Shown here in pieces: positions 32,101 through 42,777 of a stretch of DNA of 64,000 nt. Made by a program: the position numbers and the translations under genes. Every line of letters begins with the position of its first letter. Position 1 is the first letter of the stretch. Origin of the DNA: Plectosphaerella cucumerina (lineage: Eukaryota > Ascomycota > Sordariomycetes > Glomerellales > Plectosphaerellaceae); the NCBI GenBank assembly GCA_020746995.1, contig JAGPXD010000002.1, forward strand, positions 2,108,001 through 2,172,000. The letters are read 5' to 3'. The notes under the pieces are model-generated. The model worked only from the letters and a program-made list of their open reading frames with translations. It was not told the DNA's origin and did no database searches.

Positions 32101-33052
32101 GCAGGTGGCGTCCGCCGATGGCAATATTGCCATGGTCTCCTTTCTACTGAACAGAGGTGCCCAGGTCCATGCCGCAGCAGGAGAATATCGCGGCGCTACA
32201 GCTCTTCAATATGCAGTCATGTACGGGCATGTTGATGTGGCAGTTTTACTGTTGGAGCACGGGGCCAGCACCAATGAGCCAGCAGCTTGCCATGGCGGCA
32301 TGACATGCCTAGAGGGCGCCATGGAAGGTGGATTCCTGAATATGCTTGAGCTGCTCATCGATCGTAAGGTAGCCGTCGATGGGCCTCACAGGGCGTCCTA
32401 CATTTTGGCCGTTGCCAGGAGCCTGGAGCACCGCCTCTCAACCTTGGCACAGCATCTCAAGTCGTACGGGGGATGGGATCCCGTCGACGAAGAGGCTTGC
32501 CGGATTGCGCGACTTGCTATGTACGACTTCCCCGAGGACGGTGGAATCGAGAGGGCCAAAATTGCCGAGGAGTTTGGATGGGATTCCTGCGAGGAGGACA
32601 GCATCACGGGTCTGGAGGGCCGGATGCAACTGCAACTCCGATGGGAAATGGCCAAGAAGGCATCGGACTCGTGTGGAGTTGGACACGGTGATGCTGCTGC
32701 AGAGCTAGAGCTGATGGCGGCGATGAGACGGCTGAACTCTTGGTCCCCTGAAGCATTCGACCCCTTCAACACGGCGTCTATGTCTTTCCCGATAGAGATG
32801 GACAACTGGCACGTCACGAATGACGCTTCGCCAATGACGCCGTCGTACTATCTGGAAGACCTTGGCGATTTCGAAACTGCAGGCTTGAATTCCAGCAGGG
32901 GCCAGGGTATGGATCCTGGGGTTGAGGAGGTTGAATGGGAAAGCTTTTTGCAGCTGTTCAACGAGTCACACCCAGCAATGGACATGGTTGAGGATTTCGG
33001 AGAAGAAGGAGGAGGTAGGAGTCTTGCGCTGGTTCTTCGAGAGAGGTTCTGA
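29189..33052 (+). CDS. Clr5-domain ankyrin-repeat protein
   Basis: CDS is join(29189..29334, 29391..29590, 29643..33052), 1251 aa. The N-terminus (~12-70) is a Clr5 domain: DAEWEAHKAEIRRLYI, GGFYV, then YRCKTKWQLGKNL. The first intron has a GC donor (GCAAGT); only this splice keeps the domain in frame. The second intron (52 bp) begins GTCCAT, ends AACAG and has a branch-like TACTGAT; it joins the Clr5 exon to the long exon. The C-terminal half has ankyrin repeats, best at LVYAAENRDLETLTQLLSAG, PLQVASADGNIAMVSFLLNRG and ALQYAVMYGHVDVAVLLLEHG. Clr5 is thought to be DNA- or chromatin-linked (named from a fission yeast silencing factor); the role of fungal Clr5-ankyrin proteins is unknown. Confidence 0.82.
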
Positions 33053-33318
33053 TGGGTGCACTATGTTCTTACTTTATGTCACTGTGTTCAAGCTTGCGTT
33101 TGCCGTCATGAGATAGGTACTGGCCGTATACACGTTGGTCGTGGATAGGGAGGAAGGTGTATGGGACCTCCAGACGAGAAGATCATCAGCTTAACAGGTC
33201 AATAGGTAGTTGCATTTCAAGTTTAGCGGTCATCACTCTCAACTTGGGTATGCTCCATCACAGTCCAGATTGGTATCCATACTACGTGACCTGGTCCTTC
33301 TTTGGAACTGGGGCTTGA

Positions 33319-33630
33319 GAGGTGGGCGGATCAGGAACGCAAGATGCCTGGCGCACCAACCGCAGAGATGACGAACCATATGAGACTGCAACAGCCAACT
33401 GCAGCGCCTGCCAGGACATCAGTCTGATAAGGGACATTTGGGGACTCCTTGTCTGTGAGCCAGACACACCGGGAAAGTTCTACCGGGTGGGTACATTCAT
33501 GTCTCGAGCGGAGCAAGGTGGCCTTGATATGTTTGATGTAGCCGAGAAGCAGTCGATAGAGCTGATCCAATCCGGGGCTTGGATTGTGAATAGTGACATT
33601 CTGGTGGTACCGCTTCTGTGCCTGCAGTGA
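33319..33630 (+). pseudogene. Possible C-terminal remnant of a HET-domain gene
   Basis: An open stretch without an ATG near its start reads IWGLLVCEPDTPGKFYRVG then FMSRAEQGGLDMFD and EKQSIELI. This layout resembles the end of heterokaryon-incompatibility (HET) proteins, where a lineage of F-R-VG-F and a terminal I-L-I motif close the protein. A stop lies directly upstream (33316-33318) and no HET domain is found before it. I call it a truncated remnant with modest confidence; it could also be a chance ORF. Confidence 0.33.
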
Positions 33631-33971
33631 GCCATATCTACATCGTGACCCCGCCAGAATTCTGTTTCCTGACAACAGGGTGAATAAGACAAGAAACGAT
33701 TTTGACAAGCTATGATGCGCCTGGTCGGACAGGCGAACAGTTGGCCACCCACTCTGAGAGCCTGGGAGTCATTGCGGCGGAAGGCGAGGAAGAAATGTTA
33801 GGACTACAACTACGTCAAAAGTGCGGAGCCGCTACAGGGTCGGGTAGCGGCAGGTAAAAACCAGGGCATGAAAGCTGGACGAGCGGGAGGAGTAGGTGTT
33901 CTGGCTTATAGCCCGGCCCAATAGGCAGGACGTTGGAATGCTGGTCTGTCTTGAACCCCGCAAAGGTTTCC

Positions 33972-33985
33972 GCTAGTTTCCCGCC
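33972..33985 (-). promoter_or_regulatory. CGG-N8-CGG site in the alpha-galactosidase promoter
   Basis: On the minus strand the text is CGG, eight bases (GAAACTAG), CGG, centred about 120 bp upstream of the GH27 start. This matches the AmyR consensus CGGN8(C/A)GG known from Aspergillus. A similar, longer array sits upstream of the neighbouring MFS transporter. Confidence 0.5.
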
Positions 33986-34097
33986 GCCCAGGTACTCTTA
34001 AGCGGCAACCACCTGAGAACCGTGGCGTCCATTTTCTTCCTCATCCGCTTTACTCATGAATCAACAGCTGAAAGAATCAGTGTTTCCGAGAAACAGA

Positions 34098-35690
34098 ATG
34101 ACTCTCGTGTACGTCTTTGCCCTATTTGCAGGTTCTGCCGTCGCATACAACAATGGTCTCGCCAGAACACCTCAGATGGGCTGGGTAAGGCCAAGCATTT
34201 GTTGGATCCTCCATTGCGCATGTTCACTAATACGCTCCAGAACAACTGGAATGCCCTCGGTTGCAACGTCTCGGAAGATCTACTTCTCGATACCTCCCAA
34301 AAACTCCTCGATCTTGGCCTCCGTGATGTAGGCTACAACTATGTCGTTCTCGACGATTGTTGGTCTGGAGGCAGAGGCGCCGACGGCAAGCTCTTCGAGG
34401 ACGAGACCAAGTTCCCCAGTGGTATGAAGGCGATATCCGACAGGATTCACGACATGAACCTGCTGTTCGGCATGTACTCCAGCGCCGGCGAAATGACGTG
34501 CGCGAAGTATCCCGGGTCCCTGGATTGGGAGCAGCAAGATGCCCAGACATTTGCTTTGTGGGGCGTCGACTACCTCAAGTACGACAACTGTTATTCCGCA
34601 GGTAGGCACGGATCACCTCAGATATCGTATCAGCGATTCAAGGCTATGTCTACGGCCCTCAATGAGACGGGGCGCCCGATCCTGTACTCGATGTGCAGCT
34701 GGGGCGAAGATCTGGTGCACACGTGGGGTGTCTCGATCGCGAACTCGTGGCGCATATCCGGGGACATCTACGACTCGTTCTCGAGGCCGGACGTTTTCTG
34801 CTCGTGAGTTGTTCTGTGGCAGCACTGGCCGTGTTTGTATGCTGATCACAACCCTCGGCCCCAGCTGCAATGATCCCCGCGATCCCATGTGCATCAACTA
34901 CGGCTCTCACTGCTCCGTACTCTACATCCTGAACAAAGTGGCCCCGTATGCGGACCGAGGCATGCCAGGCGGGTGGCACGACCTTGACATGCTCGAGGTC
35001 GGCCACGGCGGTATGACAGACGACGAGTACAAAGCTCACTTCGCCATGTGGGCTATTCTCAAGTCGCCTCTCCTCATCGGCGCTGACTTGAGGACGTTGT
35101 CGGCATCTGCGCTGACTATCCTTAACAACCCCGCTATCATCGCCCTCAGCCAGGACGCTGGGAACTTCCCACCGCATCGCATCGCCGTGGACTACAATGT
35201 CAAAAAGGACAGATTCGGGGTTGGTGAAACGCACGTATGGGCGAACGAGCTGTTCAATGGCGACCAGGTCGTTGCATTCCTGAACGCCGCCGACGAAGAC
35301 GTGGAGATGTCCTCTTCTCTCGAGGAAATCTTCGTTTCTGACGGTCCTGGGGGATCCTCAAGCAAGGTAAGCCTTTCGTGGGATGTCTACGATCTTTGGG
35401 CGAGCCGCATGTCGAACGAGGTTGCGGGACGCCTGATCAAAGCGAGCAACGAGAAGGACTGGGAGGCTTTGGAACACATCCACAGCGAGGCCGATTGGTA
35501 CAACGCGACCCAGATACCATACCAAGAAGGTCTGGCTCAAGACAACCGCAAGCTTTTCGGGGAAAGGGTAAAGACGGTTAAGGCTGGTGGTATCCTGTCG
35601 CACAAGGTCCGGTGTCATTCTGCGGCCATCTTTCGGCTTCGGCCAGTGCGAGAGGAGATCGGGTCTTCTGCTGAACGCGATGAGCTGTAG
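34098..35690 (+). CDS. GH27 alpha-galactosidase with C-terminal RDEL
   Basis: CDS is join(34098..34184, 34241..34803, 34865..35690), 491 aa, introns 56 and 61 bp. The ATG at 34098 gives a good signal peptide (MTLVYVFALFAGSAVAYNNG); an ATG 14 codons upstream would add a polar stretch. GH27 signatures follow: LARTPQMGWNNWNALGC, VVLDDCW, the nucleophile Asp in YLKYDNC, the acid/base Asp in SWRISGDI, and GGWHDLDMLEVGHGGMT. The C-terminal beta-sandwich ends RHSAAIFRLR-like HSAAIFRLR. It hydrolyses terminal alpha-galactosyl groups (melibiose, raffinose, galactomannan). The protein ends ERDEL, an ER-retrieval-like tail unusual for a secreted glycosidase. Confidence 0.93.
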
Positions 35691-35944
35691 GAAGCTAATG
35701 CTATCTACAAATGTTCCCCCTAGTTTCTGTCACGTCTTCATTTCAATGATCGTGATGCGAGGGTTGTTTTGAGCGAACAGGCAGTCTGGGAGTATCGAGC
35801 CTTCACTGACAAGTCCACATGCCCGTGTATTATTTCGACTCAACTAATAGCATCATGAGTTGATTCCAGAGCATGCATCAAGTAGCAGAACTCAATGACG
35901 TGGGCTATCTCGCGTCTCCAGGCCCAAGGATGCCGCCAATGTAA

Positions 35945-37831
35945 TCAGGCAATCTCTTCTTGAACGACCTGGGCCTTTTCGCTCAACCCCCCAACAGCCG
36001 TGAGCTGGGGCCTCAAAAGGTCGGCAGTCTCCTGGGAGAAGGCACGCGTGGGTACCTTATGCTCGAAGAGCAAATCGAGCTCCGAGAACGTGAGGCCCTT
36101 GGTCTCGGGCAGGCGGAACCAGGTCCAGACGAGGAAGAGCAGGCAGATCCCGGCCCAAAAGAAGCCGCCCTTGGCTCCCCAGTTCCAGGCCCGGGCCCCG
36201 ATGATTTGAGGCATAAGCGCATTCGTGATAAAGCCTCCGGCGCTGTAGGCTGCTCTCGCGATCGCTACCGTCTTGATGCGCAGTTGGGAGGAGGGTGTTT
36301 CGGCAACGATGGAGTAGCAGGACGGACCGACCTGGTGGAGGTGCGCGTCAATATGATTTCAATTGGTGCGGTGATAGTTGGGAAAATGAATAACATACCG
36401 TGAGCTGGAAGACGAAGACCATGGCAATGATGAGAACGCCCACAGCCCAAGAGGCGCCTGAGTTGCTACGAGGGGTGAAGCCCAGGCAGCCAATAATCAT
36501 AAGGATAACGGTCATACCGAAGAGACCTGCCAGATAGATAGTGCGTCTTCCGAATCGAGTCATCACCCACCAGGCGATGAAGCAGCCCAGTAGGGAAACG
36601 CCCATCTGTCCCAGGTTGAGTGAGAAGCCGTTCTCGGCATTCAGACCAGCTTGGATCATGAATTGAACGCCGTAACCGATGAAAGGAGCACCGCAGAATG
36701 CATGGGTTGACCAGGTGACAGCTGAAATCTCAGTACGGCGGAGGTCAGCGCCACGGAAGCAGTCCCAGTAGTGTCCGCCGCCGCCGTTAGCCTGAGCTTC
36801 GAACTCGATAGTGAGGCGCATGACCTCGACGTGGGCATCGATTTCGAAGTCAATATCAGCACGAGGCGTCACCAATTTCTGCACGGCGGCTTTGGCTTCG
36901 TCCATACGACCGTGGCGGATCAGCCACCAGGGAGACTCGGGTGCGAAGAAGGCGGCCATGATGATGGGCAGAGGCCAGACCTGGGACAGGACATTGTCAG
37001 CAAGCATCACACTGATGACGGTAGTGAAAGGATAACAAACCCATTGGACGGCGAAAGGGATGCGGTAAGACCACTGGTTATCCCAGTGGATGAAACCGTT
37101 CAGGATACCAACAGCGATAAACTGGCCAATCACCCAACACATGTTGATCTTCCAAAGTCGTTAGCTGGTCTGAAATGCCACGTCCCTTTCGGGTCTTGGG
37201 CATCTCTCTACTTACCCAAGAAGTCATGTAACCTCTCAGCTTCATAGGACAAATTTCTGCCGCGTAGGTGACTGCCAAGGTCGAGAAGACACCCCACGGA
37301 ATCCCCTGAACGAGCCCTCCGGCAAGGAACATCGGCAATCCGTTGGAGAAGAACGGAATGAATACGGCGCCGGACATGATTACCATGGTCAGGATCATCG
37401 TCTTGCGATAGCCAATCCATTCCGTCACTATTCCGTTGATGAAGAGGCCGAGGATGGTGCTGGCCTGCGTCGCGTTCAAGATGATCGTTTGCCACTGAGC
37501 CGAGATGATGGGGTGGCCATCACCATCGACCTCGTTGCCGTACCGCCGCTGGAAGCTCGGATAGGCGTAAAAGTTCGCCATCAAGCTGGTATCGTAGCCC
37601 TGTAGAAAGAACCATTGGACTTTTTCGGGTCACAATTTGGGTAGTGGTGTTTCTTACCTCCATGACGATCGCCAGGGACAGGAGGAACGAGAAGAGGATG
37701 GCCTTGGGCCAGAGCCTGAACGAGTCCTTGAGCGAGATGTTACGCTCTGCATCGAGAGCACCATGGGCATTCTGCTCTACCGGTCGAGAGGCCGGGGCAT
37801 CAAATTCGGCAGGAGCAGACTGTTTGGCCAT
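35945..37831 (-). CDS. MFS sugar transporter, alpha-glucoside/maltose permease-like
   Basis: CDS is complement(35945..36331, 36399..36980, 37041..37148, 37216..37599, 37658..37831), 544 aa; four introns of 58-67 bp. The start at 37831 (MAKQSAPAEFD) is the first ATG in frame. Sugar-porter features: GYDTSLMANFYAYPSFQ-type first helix, GYRKTMILTM, PWGVFSTLAVTYAAEICPMKLRGYM, PESPWWLIRHGR, RFGRRTIYLAG and the closing RLPETKGLTFSELDLLF. The text around helices 1 and 10 is most like fungal alpha-glucoside (maltose) permeases. It is a plasma-membrane proton symporter by family. It converges with the alpha-galactosidase gene (254 bp), suggesting joint use of alpha-linked oligosaccharides. Confidence 0.92.
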
Positions 37832-38159
37832 GTTGAGTGACAAGGAGTCGTGCGTTCTCGAATGACTTCAGGTTGATGCAAGAGCAGAGGCTGGGAGATG
37901 ATGAACTGGGTCAAAGTCTCGACGATGGACATCTCTGCTTCAATATATAGATGCCACGTCCGACAAGAAGAGCCTCAGATCACCCATTCATGGCGGAGAG
38001 ACGCGGGGACCCCATTCTGGGGCATCGTCAAGTTTGGCATCGCGGGGCAATTTGGTGATCTGTCGGACCGAGAAGCATCATACTAGACTGAATTCTGCGA
38101 TGCCAGTGTCTATCGATCTGTCGATTCCAAGACGTTAGTTGCAGCCCCTTCGAAGTTTC

Positions 38160-38184
38160 CCGGCTGTTTCCCGCCCGGTTCCCG
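38160..38184 (-). promoter_or_regulatory. CGG-N8-CGG-N8-CGG array upstream of the MFS transporter
   Basis: Three CGG triplets on the minus strand (the transporter's sense strand) are spaced by exactly eight bases each: CGG, GAACCGGG, CGG, GAAACAGC, CGG. This is two overlapping AmyR-type sites, 329-353 bp upstream of the start codon. The paired GH27 gene has a similar site. Confidence 0.55.
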
Positions 38185-38264
38185 CTACTAAAGAGTAAAA
38201 GGCTTTACTATTCGTCTATAGGGTTGGCGCCGTCTGGGCTTTTGTGGCCGCTCTACCCCAGCCG

Positions 38265-38327
38265 AGAATCCTTGGCTCGGAGGGTTTCTTGGGCGTGTAT
38301 GAGGTTGAACCCTCCGAGCCAAGGATT
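38265..38327. repeat. Near-perfect inverted repeat, 22-23 bp arms, 18-bp loop
   Basis: Left arm 38265-38287 (GAATCCTTGGCTCGGAGGGT...) is the reverse complement of right arm 38306-38327 apart from one extra base. The structure would form a long stable hairpin in RNA or a cruciform in DNA. It lies in an intergenic region about 430 bp upstream of the MFS start. It could be a small-RNA precursor, the end of a palindromic transposon, or an attenuating structure; nothing decides between these. Confidence 0.8.
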
Positions 38328-39677
38328 CAGCGTGTACATTCTTGGATTTGTAACATACATTGGCGTACCGGTCCGACGCCCTTGGGTGACCAGAACGTTG
38401 CGACGTCGCTCCGGCCTATCAGTGAGGAGAACACACAATGTCAATCAGGCATTATACCTTCAAATGTAGTTGAGACCACACGAAACAGCCTTGAGAACGC
38501 CACCAGAGCCCCCATTGATGGTAGCTCTCGAGCCTTTCGAGGGGATTTTGTGTTGGCTCAACTGTGGATGAGCCTAGGAGGGATAGCAGCTTGCTGTAGC
38601 CAGGCCGGACTTCTTCTGAAGAAGAAGGGTGCGATCGAGCTTGTTGAGATGATGTGGCAACTTGAAGAAGGTTGAATATCAGGAGAGAAGATCAAGACTT
38701 GACCTACCGGAGTGATGCGGAAGGGAGAGATCCAGAGCTGGGAACGGCGTGCGAGCACCACAGATGGCAGGTTGATGAGATGGTATCCGACAGTTTGGTT
38801 CGAAGCGGGATTTTCAGGGGTCATGTGGCGGTTGGTGCCGGATAAATCCAGTCAGTGCCACGAAGGTGGTTGGTTGGGACGCGAGGTCAATGGTATGACC
38901 GCGCCGAAGTTCATTGTGGGCTCGAGGCTGTGCCAGGTACGTTTGCTGCACAGTAGGCTTGGCTTCGTTTAATGTTGGCTACTTCAGGCGTTTTACATCC
39001 TGATGAATGTTGAGGCTACAGAGTACGACAGGGAACACAGGAGATCCATGATTTTCTTGCTACCTCCTGGTGTGTATCGGTGGATGCTACGCAGCTGGTT
39101 GTGCGATGCCAAAATACCTTACTCTGCTCCGGAGAATACCCAATAAGCGATAGGTACTTACCATTCGAATCATGGCTGGACCGCGGCGCAAACTCCACCC
39201 TGTCGCATGCGTGATGTTCAATGACTGCACTGGAGGCCTGCCAGGGAGTGCCGCCAAGAACGCACCCCCTGGAAGCCCCCCTAATGTGGCCAGAACAGGC
39301 CACCAGAGACAGTCACGAGGCCCGGCTGAATGTAAAAAGGGCCCTGTATTTCCACACCGACCGGACATGTGCAGGCAGCTGTTGGGCTCCAGGCCAATTG
39401 CAAGTTCTCAATGCATTTTGGATCTGGATTCACCGCCAGGTCCAACCTCTTCACAGCCCCTTTTCTCGACTTACTTCGGTTATCACACATGACCTACTCC
39501 CCAAGAACCATCCACCATAAATGGTCTGCTTTGCTCAAACACATCTAGTCTTGATCCCAGTACTTCACTTTCTGGACATCTTAGTTTCGACGCCAACATC
39601 ACATATTACCCCTCTGAGCCCGAGGCCAAGCATAACATTTTGCCTTGCTCTTGCTCTCGCGAGAACTTGGCGAGAAA

Positions 39678-40187
39678 ATGCGACTCCTCGCCACTGTACC
39701 CGTCCTGCTTCTCGCAGCACCTCTCGACTTTGTTCAGGCCTTTGACTTCATCAAGCCAGACATGTCGAAGCCCCTTGACTACACCAAACCCATAACCATT
39801 GAGTGGGCCTGGTTGGATGATGGGAAGAAGAGAACCGACATGTACGACCGCTTCACACAAATAGACATCAGGGTCGTCATCGAGGGGCCACCGGCGACCA
39901 AAGAAATTGCAACAAACAGGGTCATCGTCAACGAAATCATCGCCGAAAACATCACTTCATCCACAGAGCAGTATGTCTGGGATGCCAGTGACATCCCTCA
40001 GAGGGCGGAGGAGGAACTACCCGAGGGGCAGGAGATTGTGAACGTGTACTTCACTGGTGAAGCCAGAAATCCCGACGATCGTTCGGTTCCTAGGGTCAAG
40101 TGGGAGTCGGACCATAGCTCGTCGGCCAGCCAGGTCAATGTGGCTATTGGCGCCATTCTAGCGCTCGGAGCTGCATGGCTTCTGTGA
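39678..40187 (+). CDS. Secreted, probably GPI-anchored protein
   Basis: 169 aa, intronless. MRLLATVPVLLLAAPLDFVQA is a signal peptide. The mature part has a beta-rich look, with KPITIEWAW and VVIEGPP, similar to the N-terminal domain of fungal cell-wall proteins of the Kre9/Knh1 kind. One N-glycosylation site is seen (NIT). The end, a Ser-rich stretch (SSSASQ) followed by a hydrophobic tail (VAIGAILALGAAWLL) with no charged residues after it, is a standard GPI-anchor signal. Likely located at the cell wall or outer plasma membrane. Function unknown. Confidence 0.78.
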   Translation: MRLLATVPVLLLAAPLDFVQAFDFIKPDMSKPLDYTKPITIEWAWLDDGKKRTDMYDRFTQIDIRVVIEGPPATKEIATNRVIVNEIIAENITSSTEQYVWDASDIPQRAEEELPEGQEIVNVYFTGEARNPDDRSVPRVKWESDHSSSASQVNVAIGAILALGAAWLL

Positions 40188-40427
40188 GAATGGGGGGCTT
40201 GGGTTTCAATGTTGTCTTCACATGTCAAGTTTGGTTCTGAAGCTCACAAAGATACCCACTCCATGACAGACACGACCTCTGGAACTGGTGGATCATCTAC
40301 ACACTTACCCTCATGGCGATATGGGCAACTTCCACCGGCCTGTACCTACATACCTCTATCAAACAAGAGGTCAAAAAGAGTGCCAGTTCGTTCAATAAGT
40401 CAATCTGGACACAAAAAGATAGTCTGA

Positions 40428-40521
40428 TGGTCACTACCAGGATCGAACTGGCGACTTTCGCATTTCAGAACGCCGAAGCGGGATATTAGTACGACACTCT
40501 AACCAACTGAGTTAAGCGACC
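40428..40521 (-). tRNA. tRNA-Ile(AAT) with a 20-nt intron
   Basis: Read on the minus strand: acceptor stem GGTCGCT pairs with AGTGACC, the D-arm contains CTCAGTTGGTTAGAG, the anticodon stem TCGTA pairs with TGCGA and the loop starts CTAATA (anticodon AAT). The T-arm is GCCAGTTCGATCCTGGT. A 20-nt intron follows position 37. A nearly identical gene lies at 55121-55214 on the other strand; the introns differ by one base. Confidence 0.95.
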
Positions 40522-41058
40522 ATTTGATGGTGGATCTCCAGGAAGCCTGGATTCAATCATTCCCGGAATCGTGACTTGCCTTTTCAGGGGCAGCTCGGCA
40601 GTCGAAGCCTTGCCCTTCCTTGTTCATGTTGAGTTCTGCCGGGTGTGCACGGAAGACAAGATGCTCAGCACATCTTTCTTGGCTCGCGCAAAATGTACCC
40701 CGATCAGGTACCGCCAAACCCACAGCCCCCAGACCGGAAACACGATCCCTGTATGGAGGAGCAGGGCAATCTCGCCAGTTCTTGGATATCAGCAACTCAT
40801 CCAATACCCTCGCCGCTCTGAAGGAGGGCGCGGGGCCGTTGGGGGCCAGAAACACAACCCTGTCTCGTGCCCCCAATGAGCAGCCAGTGGTGTCGACGTC
40901 AGGAGGATTGCTGAAGCCCTGGGATGCAGTGATTGCAGTAGAGGACCATGTTGGCAGACCAGGTAGGTCTCTTTTAACATCTGGGTGCCCCGTTTCCGGC
41001 CGGAGGGACTTCCGCTTTCACCACCGTCGTCGCACATCGCGCCCGACCACTTCACGCC

Positions 41059-42704
41059 ATGGCATCGCAACAGCGATGGAACGACTTGCCGGAGGTCGTT
41101 CCTAATGAGTACAACAGCGGGCCGCAGGTGCAGTACGGCAACGACAAGGAGCAGTGGAACCAGTACACGGCAGGGTTTGCCGACGGCAGCTACCAGTCGA
41201 TCAGCGGTCACACGCCGCCACCGCCGCCATTTGAGCAAAATGCCCCGGACAGCGCGCCAGTACCGTGGTGGAAGCGTCGAAGGTTTCTATGGGCGGGTGC
41301 AATCATGGTGGTGGTCGTCATCATCGTGGCAGTCGTCGCGGGAGTGGTGGTCGGCAAGCGAAGCGGAGGGTAAAGCTCATCCCTCGACATCCACCTCTCT
41401 GCTACTTGCTTACATTCAGAAGCGATGATCAGCCATCGGAATCAGAATCATCACCAAGTACGACATCAACGCCGACGCCATCGACAGGCACTCCCTCGTC
41501 CACCTCCCACCCGTTCGGCGAACCGACAACTCTGCCAGACTCCCTCCCGCCGTCCTTCTGCCAACAGGATATGTGCACCAACATGCTCGCCTCGGCTACC
41601 CTCGGCAGCACCCAAGACAGATACATCTTCTCCCGCGGTGCCGATGGGGCGATCTGGTTTAGGCGCGCCGATGCCGGCGGCTGGGCGACCGAATGGGAGA
41701 GCCTTGGGGGGTCTTTCATCAGCCCGCCGACAGTTGTGTCCATCAACAGCAACCAGCTCGACGTATTCGCCGTCTGGGAGAATCAGGAAATGCGCGTCAA
41801 GACGATGCAGGCCGGCACCTGGGACAGAGACTGGCTCAACCTCTCGGGGCGGTGCTCATCGCAGCCGGCATCGACCAGCTTCGGCAGCGACAGGCTGAGT
41901 ATGGTGTGTGCGAGCAACGAGAGGGAGACAGTGCTCAAGTACTACCGCCCTCACCGCTGGGGGCCCAGCATGACGGGGTGGCAGGGCCTCGGGGGCTGGC
42001 TGTCGGGCGCGCCGGCGCTGGCGTCCGGGGCCGAAGAGTACGTGAGTGCCGTGGCCTACGGCTTTGCGAATTGGAGTATTGGAGACGCGTCCCAGAGACC
42101 CGAGACACGCATGATGTATTTGCACTTCAATACGTCGCATTGGGTAGGCTGGGAAGGCGAATGGGGTGAGTTCAAGGGTGACCCGGCTGTGGTGGCGGTC
42201 ACGGCGACGCAGTCGGAGTATTTTGGCGTTGATGTCAACGGGACCATGTGGCATAACTCGTACTCGCCGCGAAGATCGGCGGTCCGCTCGACGACGATGC
42301 ACGGTATTGTCGGGGACTTGGACCTGAGGGGCCTTTCACACGATTACACGGTGCCGGAAAACCTTGGGGGGAACTTCACGTCGACGCCATTTGCGTGGGC
42401 AACTGGTCTTGAGCGAGTTGATGTTGTGGCTGTTGATGGTGATGGGCGGTTGAAACACCGCGCCAGGATCTCGGGAGAGTGGGCGGAGGAGTGGGAGGAT
42501 CTTGGGGGATGGTTCGACAGCGCGCCGGTGGTTTGGGCCCCGACAAACCTTAAGGATGAGGAGCTGCATGTATTTGGGCTGGGGCCGGATGGGGATGTTA
42601 TCCACGGGACGTTCTCGGTGGGTGAGGGATATGAGTTCGGGGAGGGTAGTTGGTTCACAGACGGGGGAGATATGACTGCGACAGCGTATCGGCTGGGAGT
42701 CTAG
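41059..42704 (+). CDS. Membrane-anchored beta-propeller / fucose-lectin-like protein
   Basis: CDS is join(41059..41369, 41420..42704), 531 aa, one 50-bp intron. The N-terminus is cytosolic and Pro/Gln-rich (HTPPPPPFEQ), followed by basic KRRRF and a strongly hydrophobic span (~76-100, many Val). Outside is a Ser/Thr-rich stalk (~105-145), then about 380 residues with repeats of Trp-containing strands: GAIWFRRAD, WESLGGSFISPPTVV, WQGLGGWLSGAPAL, WEDLGGWFDSAPVV. The recurring LGG-(x)-SxP motif is typical of the PLL-like/fucose-lectin beta-propellers. It probably binds carbohydrate at the cell surface; sugar specificity is not readable. Confidence 0.82.
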
Positions 42705-42777
42705 GTTGTAGCGAGCATGCATTTTGACTTCTTCTTCGGCTGAGAGAGGTTGAAATGGGAGTGAAGCTGAAAGGACG

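Larger units (their letters stand above)
37832..39677. other. Intergenic region between the MFS and GPI-protein genes
   Basis: About 1.85 kb. It contains the MFS promoter (with CGG-N8-CGG array), a long hairpin (38265-38327), and plus-strand ORFs at 38244-38675 and 38712-38972. The ORFs have a protein-like texture (for example RWYPTVWFEAGFSGVMWRL) but no family match comes to mind and no supporting splice model was found. They may be decayed gene pieces. Confidence 0.45.
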
